This document shows, in pieces, positions 36,601-44,455 of a stretch of DNA of 64,000 nt. The stretch's first letter is position 1, and every line of letters starts with the position of its first letter. The notes under the pieces are model-generated. The model saw nothing but the letters and a program-made list of their open reading frames with translations, had not been told where the DNA came from and did not search any database. The translations under genes were made by a program, and so were the position numbers. Origin of the DNA: Bacteroidales bacterium (GTDB lineage: Bacteria; Bacteroidota; Bacteroidia; Bacteroidales; F082); the NCBI GenBank assembly GCA_028704385.1, contig JAQVLA010000020.1:1-64000 (forward strand), written 5' to 3'.

Positions 36601-37290
36601 ATGACGAATAAAAAAGGATTGGATAAAGGCGACGAAAGACTTGAAGTGGTAGAGAGCACCCTGAGTAAGACGGAACAATTTATTGAGAACAACCAAAAGT
36701 CGTTGGTAGTTGTGGTTGCCATTATTGTAGTGGTAGTCTTAGGATATTTTGGTATCAATCGTTATTACTTTGATCCGCTTGAAAAAGAAGCTCAAACCCA
36801 GCTTTTTATGGCTGAGGCATACTTTGAGCAGGATTCATTGAACAAGGCACTTTATGGCGATGGTAACAATCTTGGTTTTTTAGATGTAATTGATGAATTT
36901 GGATCAACCAAAGCCGGTAACCTGGCAAAGTATTATGCCGGCGTTTCGTTCCTTAAACAAGGGGAATATGAGGAAGCACTTAGCCATTTAAAGAAATTTA
37001 AAGGCAAAGACAAAATTGTAACAGCAATGGCAGCCGGTGCTATCGGTGATGCATACCTGGAACTTGACAAAAAAAGTGAGGCAGCTGCACAATACCTTAA
37101 AGCAGCACGTCATAAATCCAATGAACTTACCAGCCCGATGTTTTTGCTCAAAGCCGGACAGACTTATGAATTAATTGGAGACAATAAAAAGGCTGTTGAA
37201 GTTTACAACGAATTGAAAATGAATTTCCCTAATACAACAGAAGGACGCAACGCCGAACGTTATATTGCCCGTGCCCAAGGGAGATCATAG
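36601..37290 (+). CDS. Membrane-anchored tetratricopeptide repeat protein
   Basis: 229 aa. A cytoplasmic N-terminus is followed by one membrane segment (SLVVVVAIIVVVVLGYFGINRYY, about 35-57) and then about four TPR units on the far side (AEAYFEQDSLNKAL, AKYYAGVSFLKQGEYEEALSHL, GAIGDAYLELDKKSEAAAQYL, LKAGQTYELIGDNKKAVEVYNELK). The architecture resembles YfgM-like proteins; a scaffold or chaperone role is inferred. A -7-like TACTTTTG lies at 36572-36579. A clear terminator follows the gene. Confidence 0.85.
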   Translation: MTNKKGLDKGDERLEVVESTLSKTEQFIENNQKSLVVVVAIIVVVVLGYFGINRYYFDPLEKEAQTQLFMAEAYFEQDSLNKALYGDGNNLGFLDVIDEFGSTKAGNLAKYYAGVSFLKQGEYEEALSHLKKFKGKDKIVTAMAAGAIGDAYLELDKKSEAAAQYLKAARHKSNELTSPMFLLKAGQTYELIGDNKKAVEVYNELKMNFPNTTEGRNAERYIARAQGRS

Positions 37291-37312
37291 CACAGATTAA
37301 CGCAAAATATTG

Positions 37313-37346
37313 AAGACCTGATTTCGATTGAAGTCAGGTTTTTTTA
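37313..37346 (+). terminator. Rho-independent terminator after the TPR gene
   Basis: Stem ACCTGA/TCAGGT extended by TTC/GAA across the loop, followed by a run of seven T. It separates the TPR gene from fmt. Confidence 0.85.
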
Positions 37347-37376
37347 TCTCTCGAAGCAGAAATGCTTAACTTTGTT

Positions 37377-38351
37377 ATGATGAAAAATGCAAAGCCGAAA
37401 CCTTCCATAATTTTTTTTGGCACACCCGAATTTGCTGCCTCCCAACTGATCGCAATCCTGGATGCAGAAATCGAGGTAAAAGCTGTGATTACGGCACCTG
37501 ACAAACCGGCAGGCAGAGGTAAAAAATTACAGCAGTCAGCCGTTAAAACATTGGCAATAAAGGAAGGACTTACTTTGCTGCAACCACCAAATCTGAAGCA
37601 CCCCGATTTTATTTCATCGCTTCAGGCGATGAATGCAGATATTTTTGTTGTTGTGGCTTTCAGAATGCTGCCGGCAGAGGTTTGGAAGATACCACCTATG
37701 GGCACTTTTAATCTGCATGCTTCCCTGTTGCCGCAATACCGCGGTGCAGCACCCATAAATCGTGCTGTTATGAATGGTGAAACGAAATCCGGCCTAACTA
37801 CCTTTTTGCTTAATGACAAGATCGACGAAGGCAGTATTTTAAAGCAAAAACAGATGTCAATTGCTGCTGACGAAACAGCCGGAAGCCTGCACGACAGGAT
37901 GATGCACGCTGGAAAAACCCTCGTGGTTGAAACAATTTATGGCCTAGCAAGCAAGCGTTTATCACCTCAGCCCCAGCAGATGAGTGAAAAGCTTCTCAAA
38001 GCCCCAAAAATTTTTAAGGAGGATTGCCGGATCAACTGGAAAAATGATTTGAAGACGATTTATAATCAGATTAGAGGCTTGTCACCATATCCGGGAGCAT
38101 TTACCGTCCTTATTAATAAGGTGTCGGGTCAGGAGCTGGTTTTAAAAATTTTTCAGTCGGAGCTTCATTTGGGTCAAAATACAACCGGGTTTTATACTTT
38201 AAAGGCTGACCAGAAAAGTAACCTTATAATTATCCATCCTGAAGGCGATTTAGTTTTAAAAGAGGTACAAATACCCGGCAAACGCCCCATGCCGGCGCGA
38301 GATTTTTTGAATGGTTTTGATATGTCAGGAAGTTGGAAAGTCGAAGTTTGA
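37377..38351 (+). CDS. fmt: Methionyl-tRNA formyltransferase
   Basis: 324 aa. Formyltransferase domain: IIFFGTPEFAASQLIAIL, ITAPDKPAGRGKKLQQSAVK, FVVVAFRMLPAEVWKIPPMGTFNLHASLLPQYRGAAPINRAVMNGE with the catalytic Asn-His and SLLPxYRGAAP, and the DEGSIL motif. The C-terminal domain begins near KEDCRINWK. It formylates initiator Met-tRNA using 10-formyl-tetrahydrofolate. Two adjacent ATGs (37377 and 37380) are candidates; the frame extends to 37362. A TAACTTTG -7-like box at 37367-37374 ends 2 bp before the first ATG, so either the transcript is nearly leaderless or the box is chance. Confidence 0.97.
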   Translation: MMKNAKPKPSIIFFGTPEFAASQLIAILDAEIEVKAVITAPDKPAGRGKKLQQSAVKTLAIKEGLTLLQPPNLKHPDFISSLQAMNADIFVVVAFRMLPAEVWKIPPMGTFNLHASLLPQYRGAAPINRAVMNGETKSGLTTFLLNDKIDEGSILKQKQMSIAADETAGSLHDRMMHAGKTLVVETIYGLASKRLSPQPQQMSEKLLKAPKIFKEDCRINWKNDLKTIYNQIRGLSPYPGAFTVLINKVSGQELVLKIFQSELHLGQNTTGFYTLKADQKSNLIIIHPEGDLVLKEVQIPGKRPMPARDFLNGFDMSGSWKVEV

Positions 38352-38476
38352 CCAGTTATTTTGCAGCAACATCAGGATATTGGGGCATCGATATAGAAAA
38401 ATCTTACTGATTTTAGTGAATTTTATTAACAAAAGGCTTGTTTTATCAACATTTTTTGTAATTTTCTGCCAGAAAA

Positions 38477-38507
38477 CTTGCGCTGATAGTTTAAAACGCT
38501 ATATTTG
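38477..38507 (+). promoter_or_regulatory. Bacteroidota-type promoter for the HU gene
   Basis: CTTG at 38477-38480, 19-bp spacer, TATATTTG at 38500-38507, matching the TTG-n19-TAnnTTTG consensus of the Bacteroidota primary sigma factor. The gene starts 39 bp downstream. Confidence 0.75.
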
Positions 38508-38546
38508 TGCGGTATTCAACCAATTTTTTAACTAAAATCCAAGAAG

Positions 38547-38819
38547 ATGAACAAAGCTGAATTAATTGATGCAATGGCCGTAGGTGCCGAATTGACAAAA
38601 GCAGATGCAAAAAAAGCACTAGATGCTTTCATTGATGCTACTTCTAAAGCCTTAAAAGAGGGTGATCGTGTTGCCCTCGTTGGTTTTGGTTCTTTTTCAA
38701 TCTCGAAAAGAGCAGCCAGAAAAGGTCGTAACCCACAAACTGGTAAGGAAATAAGTATAGCTGCTAAAAAAGTGGTTAAGTTCAAACCAGGTAGTGAATT
38801 GGCTGACACTGTTCAATAG
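38547..38819 (+). CDS. HU-type DNA-binding protein
   Basis: 90 aa, normal for [30 protein letters not shown] is the N-terminal helical dimer body; [33 protein letters not shown] contains the beta-arm with the proline that intercalates into DNA (RNPQTG); VKFKPGSEL closes the fold. Nucleoid-associated protein that bends DNA. Own promoter and a strong terminator, so a monocistronic unit. Confidence 0.97.
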   Translation: MNKAELIDAMAVGAELTKADAKKALDAFIDATSKALKEGDRVALVGFGSFSISKRAARKGRNPQTGKEISIAAKKVVKFKPGSELADTVQ

Positions 38820-38832
38820 CCTTTTTTACCGT

Positions 38833-38870
38833 ACAAAAAAAACGCCTTGATTACCAGGGCGTTTTTTTTT
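38833..38870. terminator. Rho-independent terminator after the HU gene
   Basis: AACGCC (38841-38846) and GGCGTT (38858-38863) form the stem, preceded by eight A and followed by nine T, so it could work on both strands. Confidence 0.9.
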
Positions 38871-38883
38871 GGCCATCATTGTT

Positions 38884-38968
38884 GTCCGGTATAACTCAAA
38901 TAACAACGCTCAACCGCTGTAAAAATGCCGTACCGTACGTACGGTACGATATTATAATTTTACCGGAC
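38884..38968. promoter_or_regulatory. Nested palindrome: 20-bp perfect core inside GTCCGGTA/TACCGGAC arms
   Basis: A perfect 20-bp palindrome (half-site CGTACCGTAC) at 38929-38948 lies between outer arms GTCCGGTA (38884-38891) and TACCGGAC (38961-38968). It sits between the HU terminator and the 3' end of the peroxidase gene. It could be a protein-binding site or a cruciform-forming element; nothing identifies the binder. Confidence 0.6.
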
Positions 38969-38990
38969 CATAGTGTTTGACCATATATGT

Positions 38991-40007
38991 TTACAAAGCA
39001 TGTTCCGGAATTTTGCCTGTCAGGCTTTTAAAGAATTCTACCAGTTTATTGGTTTGCTCATCCGATAACTCGCGGCCTAACTGGGTGTAAGCCATAATTT
39101 TAACGGCTTCATGCAGGCTTTCGGTGCTGCCATCGTGAAAATAGGGGGCGGTTTTTTCGATATTCCGCAAAGATGGTGTTTTAAAAACAAATTCATCACC
39201 TTCTTTTCCTGTTATTTCGGCTACTCCTTTATCCTGTATTTCTGAATTGGTGTAGTCATAGTATGGGCCATGCATGAGTCCGAAACGCTGCATCATGGTA
39301 CCACCCAGACCAGGACCGATATGACAGGCAATACAGCCTGTTTCGATAAATAAAGTAAGGCCTTCTTTTTGGTCGTCTGTCATCACATCGGTCACACCGT
39401 TGAGGAAGCCATCAAAGGCAGCCGGTGTTGCCAGTGTGCTTTCAAAAGCAGCAACAGCATCGGCAAAGCGGTCAAAGCTAATGGGCTCCTCATCTTCCGG
39501 GAAAGCCTCGGCAAAAAGCTGCTGATATTCCTCATCAGCTTTCATGATAGTGATCACATCCTCAGCACTTTTCATTCCCATCTCAATTGGATTCAACACT
39601 GGGCCTTTGGCCTGATCGGCCAGGTCGGGTGATCTGCCATCCCAAAATTGGGTAGTATGAAACCATGCATTGAAAGTAGTAGGACTATTCCGGGTTCCAA
39701 GGGTTCCATCATGTCCCGGCGAGGTTGGCAGATTGTCAACACCATAAGATGCGATGGGATGACAGCTATTGCAACTCATTTCACCATTGGCCGAAAGACG
39801 GGTGTCGTAATAGAGTTTTTTCCCCAGAAGGGCTACGGGTGTGTTGGGATCACCAGGCTCTGGAAGTGTTGCAAAATAACGATTGGCAGTTTCGATTAAT
39901 GCCTTGTCTGCCTCAGATATCGTGTCTTTTTCGGATGACTGGTTATTGCAATTGCTGATGAATATTGCCAACAGAAAGAAGAGTGCAATAAGAATTGTAT
40001 TTTTCAT
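38991..40007 (-). CDS. Di-haem cytochrome-c peroxidase (MauG/CcpA family)
   Basis: 338 aa. The N-terminal lipoprotein-like signal ends LAIFISNCNN. First haem site in MSCNSCHPIASYGVD, second in GCIACHIGPGLGG, both CxxCH. Other family features: LGKKLYYDTRLSANGEMSC, GTRNSPTTFNAWFHTTQFWDGRSPDLADQAKGP, FKTPSLRNIEKTAPYFHDGS. Reduces hydrogen peroxide with electrons from small cytochromes in the periplasm. Divergent from the Nnr gene across the hairpin array. Confidence 0.95.
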   Translation of the reverse strand: MKNTILIALFFLLAIFISNCNNQSSEKDTISEADKALIETANRYFATLPEPGDPNTPVALLGKKLYYDTRLSANGEMSCNSCHPIASYGVDNLPTSPGHDGTLGTRNSPTTFNAWFHTTQFWDGRSPDLADQAKGPVLNPIEMGMKSAEDVITIMKADEEYQQLFAEAFPEDEEPISFDRFADAVAAFESTLATPAAFDGFLNGVTDVMTDDQKEGLTLFIETGCIACHIGPGLGGTMMQRFGLMHGPYYDYTNSEIQDKGVAEITGKEGDEFVFKTPSLRNIEKTAPYFHDGSTESLHEAVKIMAYTQLGRELSDEQTNKLVEFFKSLTGKIPEHAL

Positions 40008-40137
40008 TGTAATTTAGGTTTGATTTAACAACAAAATTAGGAAAAAATTAACATAATTCCTGAGCTCTGCCACATTCCGGAAATTTTTATAACAAGACGG
40101 AGACCGGCATTATAAACAGATGAGAATTAGCTTTTTG

Positions 40138-40672
40138 GAGATGTCAGGGCTATGCCCCTTTTATTGATGCGTAGAATTGTCATTTTCTCTAAGATGTCAG
40201 GGCTATGCCCCTCTTTTTTGGATGCGTAGAATTATCCTTTTCTCTAAGATGTCAGGGCTATGCCCCTTTTTTGGATACGTAAAAATTGTCTTTTTCTCTA
40301 AGATGTCAGGGCTATGCCCCTTTTTTGGATACGTAAAAATTGTCTTTTTCTCTAAGATGTCAGGGCTATGCTCCTCTTTTTTGGATGCGTAGAATTATCC
40401 TTTTCTCTAAGATGTCAGGGCTATGCCCCTTTTATTGATGCGTAGAATTGTCATTTTCTCTACTACTAAGATGTCAGGGCTATGCCCCTCTTTTTTGGAT
40501 GCGTAGAATTATCCTTTTCTCTAAGATGTCAGGGCTATGCCCCTTTTATTGATGCGTAGAATTGTCATTTTCTCTACTACTAAGATGTCAGGGCTACGCC
40601 CCTCTATTTTGGATGCATAATAATTGTCTTTTTCTCTATTAAGATGTCAGGGTTATGTCCCTTTTTTGTATT
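40138..40672 (+). repeat. Ten-copy tandem array of 53-59 bp units, each with a terminator-like hairpin
   Basis: GATGTCAGGG begins at 40140, 40193, 40248, 40302, 40356, 40411, 40470, 40525, 40584 and 40643. Each unit is AAGATGTCAGGGCTATGCCC followed by a T-rich run, GGATGCGTA (or variant) and TTGTC/TATCC-TTTTCTCT. GGGC-TAT-GCCC makes a 4-bp stem with a T tract, like a short terminator on the plus strand. Variants alternate between two subtypes (ATTGATGCG and TTTTGGATGCG), and some units have an extra ACTACT. It lies between divergent genes. Confidence 0.95.
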
Positions 40673-40755
40673 TGTTTATCTATCTGTTTCCTTTATCTTC
40701 CCGGAAAGAACGAGCGAATTTGTACAACAATATTTGATAATCAAGCTTGTTGTGA

Positions 40756-40785
40756 TTGCATGGTAGTGTAAATGGATTAATTTTG
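40756..40785 (+). promoter_or_regulatory. Bacteroidota-type promoter for the Nnr gene
   Basis: TTG at 40756-40758, 19-bp spacer, TAATTTTG at 40778-40785; the ATG follows at 40802. It lies downstream of the hairpin array, so transcription of the gene does not need to cross the array. Confidence 0.7.
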
Positions 40786-40801
40786 TGGTAAATCGTTGTA
40801 T

Positions 40802-42313
40802 ATGAAAATACTCAATGCGGAACAGATCAGACAAGCTGATGCCTTTACCATAGAAAATGAACCCGTTGCTTCGGATGTTTTAATGGAAAGAGCAGCAAAC
40901 CGGCTTTTTGAATGGATCAGAAAACGGCTTCAGCCACATACACCGGTTGTGATTTTTGCCGGTGTCGGGAATAATGGAGGGGATGGATTGGTATTGGCCC
41001 GTTTACTGGCTCAGGAGAGCTATAATGTTGTTGCATACCTTATCAGATTTAATGACAAGCTAAGTAACGACTGCCAAGTCAATGCCGATCGGTTACGAAT
41101 GCTGGATGAGGCCTTGCTTGTTGAAATTTCTGACGTTTCGGAATTGCCTTCCTTAAAACAGGATGCCATCCTTGTGGATGCGCTTTTTGGCTCGGGACTA
41201 AACAGACCGGCAAAAGGGCTTGCAGAAGCCTGCATCAACTTAATGAATGAAGTTGAGAACGTTGTTGTAGCTATTGATATCCCCTCGGGATTATATGCAG
41301 ATCAGCCGGTTGATCTCAAATCAGATGCGATTGTAAAAGCGGATTATACCTTAAGTTTTCAGTTTCCCAAACTTGCCTTTTTCCTTCCTGAAAATGACCT
41401 TTTTGTCGGACGTTGGGAAGTATTGCCCATCGGATTACATCCGGTTTTTATCAATGAGGTAAAAACTCAGCATCACTTCCTGGAAGTTTCTATTCTAAAG
41501 CCCTGGTGGAAAGCACGTGCAAGATTTACTCACAAAGGAAATTATGGCCATGTATTGTTGATTGCCGGATCTGCTGACAAAACGGGTGCTGCGATACTGG
41601 CAGCGAAAGCATGTATGCGAAGTGGTGCGGGCTTATTGCATGTTCATCTTCCATCAAAGGCATGTAATCCGTTGCAGTCGGCCTTTCCGGAAGCCATGAT
41701 CAGTATTGATCAGAATGATTCTTTTTTTAGTATGGTTCCTGACCTGGCTCCCTATAATGTGGTGGCAGCCGGCCCTGGAATTGGTACTGCAATTGAAACA
41801 TCAAAAGCGCTTAAGCTTTTGATACAGAATAATAGACTCCCCTTGGTGTTGGATGCAGATGCACTCAATATTTTAGCTGAGAATAAAACCTGGTTGTCTT
41901 TTCTTCCCCGAAATACGATTTTAACGCCTCATCCAAAAGAGTTTGAACGTCTCGCCGGAAAATGGCAAAATAGTTTTGAACGCCTGGAGCTTCAGAGGGA
42001 ATTATCCGTGAGGTTTGGTTTGATACTTATTCTTAAAGGTGCTTTCACCTGTGTGAGTTTGCCGGATGGCAAATGTTTTTTCAATCCTACAGGCAATCCC
42101 GGTATGGCAACAGCTGGTAGCGGTGATGTTTTAACGGGTATCATTTCCGGACTTTTAGCACAAGGTTACAGTCCGGCAAAAGCCTCTTTGTTAGGTGTTT
42201 ACCTTCACGGACTGGCTGGTGATCTGGCCGCTGAACAATTGGGCATGGAGAGTATGCTGGCTTCCGATATCATCAGCCATCTCCCCAAAGCAATTGCAAG
42301 GATCAGGGAGTGA
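40802..42313 (+). CDS. nnr: Bifunctional NAD(P)H-hydrate epimerase / ADP-dependent dehydratase
   Basis: 503 aa from ATG 40802 (an in-frame TTG lies at 40796). N-terminal YjeF_N epimerase domain (about 1-215): SDVLMERAANRLFEWI, VVIFAGVGNNGGDGLVLARLL, ILVDALFGSGLNRPAKG, VAIDIPSGLYAD. C-terminal ribokinase-like dehydratase domain (about 225-503): YGHVLLIAGSADKTGAAILAAKACMRSGAGLLHVH, VAAGPGIGT, LVLDADALNILAE, ILTPHPKEFERLAG, PGMATAGSGDVLTGIISGLLAQG. Repairs damaged hydrated NAD(P)H. Its TGA abuts the TGA of convergent parE. Confidence 0.97.
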   Translation: MKILNAEQIRQADAFTIENEPVASDVLMERAANRLFEWIRKRLQPHTPVVIFAGVGNNGGDGLVLARLLAQESYNVVAYLIRFNDKLSNDCQVNADRLRMLDEALLVEISDVSELPSLKQDAILVDALFGSGLNRPAKGLAEACINLMNEVENVVVAIDIPSGLYADQPVDLKSDAIVKADYTLSFQFPKLAFFLPENDLFVGRWEVLPIGLHPVFINEVKTQHHFLEVSILKPWWKARARFTHKGNYGHVLLIAGSADKTGAAILAAKACMRSGAGLLHVHLPSKACNPLQSAFPEAMISIDQNDSFFSMVPDLAPYNVVAAGPGIGTAIETSKALKLLIQNNRLPLVLDADALNILAENKTWLSFLPRNTILTPHPKEFERLAGKWQNSFERLELQRELSVRFGLILILKGAFTCVSLPDGKCFFNPTGNPGMATAGSGDVLTGIISGLLAQGYSPAKASLLGVYLHGLAGDLAAEQLGMESMLASDIISHLPKAIARIRE

Positions 42314-44173
42314 TCAGGCACTGATTTTATCTTCTGTCAGTTCGTCTTCGAGGCGCAGGTTATTAATGATAAACTGTTGACGTTCAGGAGTATTCTTACC
42401 CATATAAAAACTCAATATTTCCGGAATGGAAAGATCTCTTTTCAGGATTACAGGTTCCAGCCTTATGCTTGGGCCAATGAAAAACCTGAACTCATCAGGT
42501 GATATTTCTCCCAAGCCTTTGAAACGGGTGATTTCGGGATTGGTTCCAAGTTTTTTGATAGCATTCACCCTTTCCTCTTCTGAATAACAATAGATGGTCT
42601 CCTTTTTGTTGCGCACCCTGAAAAGCGGTGTTTGCAGGATATAGAGATGACCGGTTTTGATCAGGTCAGGATAAAACTGAAGAAAAAAAGTTAGCAGCAA
42701 CAGCCTGATGTGCATGCCATCAACATCGGCATCAGTAGCGATTACGATATTGTTATAACGAAGGTCCTCCAGGGATTCATCAATATTGAGTGCGGCTTGT
42801 AACAGGTTAAATTCTTCGTTCTCGTAAACAATCTTTTTGCTTAGTCCGTAAGAATTGAGTGGTTTCCCTTTTAACGAAAAAACAGCCTGCGTCTGAACAT
42901 CACGGCTTTTGGTGATACTGCCCGAAGCGGAGTCGCCCTCGGTAATAAAAAGCGTCGTTTCGAGGCGTTTTTCGTGGTTGGTGTTGAAGTGAATCCGGCA
43001 ATCACGCAGTTTTTTGTTGTGCAGACTGGCCTTTTTTACACTTTCACGTGCCAGTTTTTTGATATTGGCCATATCCTTGCGTTCGCGCTCGCTCTGCATG
43101 ATCTTGCGTTGCAGTGCTTCCGCTGTTTCGGCATTCATATGCAGGTAGTTGTCGAGGTGACGCTTAATGATTTCGCTAATGAAATTACGTACGGTTTGTC
43201 CGCCCGGCTCAATATGCGTTGAACCCAACTTGGTTTTGGTCTGCGATTCAAAAACAGGTTCCTGCACCTTGATACTGATGGCGGCAACCAGTGAAGTTCG
43301 GATATCAGAAGTGTCGTAATCCTTGCCGTAGAACTCCCGGATCGTCTTTACGAGTGCTTCTCTGAAAGCATTTTGATGAGTGCCGCCCTGTGTGGTATGC
43401 TGGCCGTTGACAAAGGAATAATATTCTTCGCTGTACACATTATTGGCATGTGTAAAAGCACATTCAAAATCTTCTTCTTTGATATGAATGATGGGATATA
43501 CCAAACGTTCGGCTCCGGCTATGTTGCGTTCGAGCAAATCGAGCAAACCGTTTTTAGCCTGAAATTTCTGGCCATTAAACAATATGGTAAGGCCGTTATT
43601 GAGGAAGACGTAATTCCAGAGCATCTCTTCAATGTATTCCTGCAGGTAGCGGTATTGCCCGAAAATTTCCCTATCCGGAATAAAGCTGATCATTGTACCT
43701 TGCCTGCCATCGTTATCCTGAAGGGGATGATCAGTAATGAGCTCACCCTGCTGGTATTCAACAATTTTTGTTTTGCCTTCGCGAATGGATTGTGCTTTAA
43801 AGTAGGACGACATGGCATTAACGGCTTTGGAACCCACCCCGTTAAGTCCAACAGCTTTTTTAAAAACCTTGCTGTCGTATTTGGCTCCGGTATTTATTTT
43901 GCTGACGCAATCAATAACTTTTCCCAGTGGCATTCCTCTTCCATAATCCCGAACAGTAACGAGGTCGTCCTGAATTGAAATTTCGATGGTTTTTCCGTTT
44001 CCCATCACATATTCATCAATGCTGTTGTCGATGATTTCTTTTAAAAGCACATAAATGCCATCATCATGGGAAGTGCCATCTCCCAGTTTGCCGATATACA
44101 TTCCTGGCCTCAGGCGGATGTGTTCTTTCCAATCAAGTGTTCTTACGCTGTCATCCGTGTAGTTTTCAGACAT
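42314..44173 (-). CDS. parE: DNA topoisomerase IV subunit B
   Basis: 619 aa, the length of ParE rather than of a GyrB with its insertion. GHKL ATPase: [50 protein letters not shown]. Transducer region, then [63 protein letters not shown] and [20 protein letters not shown]-driven decatenation together with ParC. No parC is found next to it; the downstream gene is the convergent Nnr gene. Confidence 0.93.
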   Translation of the reverse strand: MSENYTDDSVRTLDWKEHIRLRPGMYIGKLGDGTSHDDGIYVLLKEIIDNSIDEYVMGNGKTIEISIQDDLVTVRDYGRGMPLGKVIDCVSKINTGAKYDSKVFKKAVGLNGVGSKAVNAMSSYFKAQSIREGKTKIVEYQQGELITDHPLQDNDGRQGTMISFIPDREIFGQYRYLQEYIEEMLWNYVFLNNGLTILFNGQKFQAKNGLLDLLERNIAGAERLVYPIIHIKEEDFECAFTHANNVYSEEYYSFVNGQHTTQGGTHQNAFREALVKTIREFYGKDYDTSDIRTSLVAAISIKVQEPVFESQTKTKLGSTHIEPGGQTVRNFISEIIKRHLDNYLHMNAETAEALQRKIMQSERERKDMANIKKLARESVKKASLHNKKLRDCRIHFNTNHEKRLETTLFITEGDSASGSITKSRDVQTQAVFSLKGKPLNSYGLSKKIVYENEEFNLLQAALNIDESLEDLRYNNIVIATDADVDGMHIRLLLLTFFLQFYPDLIKTGHLYILQTPLFRVRNKKETIYCYSEEERVNAIKKLGTNPEITRFKGLGEISPDEFRFFIGPSIRLEPVILKRDLSIPEILSFYMGKNTPERQQFIINNLRLEDELTEDKISA

Positions 44174-44218
44174 ATTTTTATTTTTTGCAAAAATACCTTT
44201 TTTAGCTCGATTGAGGGT

Positions 44219-44332
44219 TTAGAAACTAATCATAAGTTCTGAGCGGAAACCACAATTACGGCAATCATTAGCACCCACATTCAGATTTTTTTCTCCACAG
44301 TTCGAGTCACGCAACTTCTGATTCTCATACAT
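44219..44332 (-). CDS. Possible 37-aa cysteine-containing peptide upstream of parE
   Basis: ATG at 44332, stop at 44219-44221. The sequence begins MYENQKLRDSNCGEKNL and ends CRNCGFRSELMISF, with three cysteines including a CxxC, which could bind a metal. It lies 45 bp before parE on the same strand and after the terminator of the upstream T9SS gene, so it could share a transcript with parE. I recognise no family; it could be the tail of a decayed gene. Confidence 0.3.
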   Translation of the reverse strand: MYENQKLRDSNCGEKNLNVGANDCRNCGFRSELMISF

Positions 44333-44387
44333 AAAGCTGCTTCTGAGTTGTAAGATACGAAAGTACAACTTTCGGAAAAATTGTAGC

Positions 44388-44431
44388 AGGTAAAAAATAA
44401 AAAACCCGGCAAATACTAATTCGTGCCGGGT
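44388..44431 (-). terminator. Rho-independent terminator of the 44456-46321 gene
   Basis: On the minus strand the stem ACCCGGCA/TGCCGGGT (44404-44431) is followed by a T-rich run. It ends the T9SS gene transcript before the parE region. Confidence 0.88.
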
Positions 44432-44455
44432 ACAAAATTGATTATCAGGAAAGGC

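Noticed and set aside
40177-40392. 71-codon open frame with repeated MSGLCPFFGYVKIVFFSK
   Set aside because: Lies wholly inside the tandem hairpin array and is a by-product of the repeat.
40138-40672. CRISPR array
   Set aside because: Units are near-identical along their whole length, with no unique spacers and no cas genes nearby.
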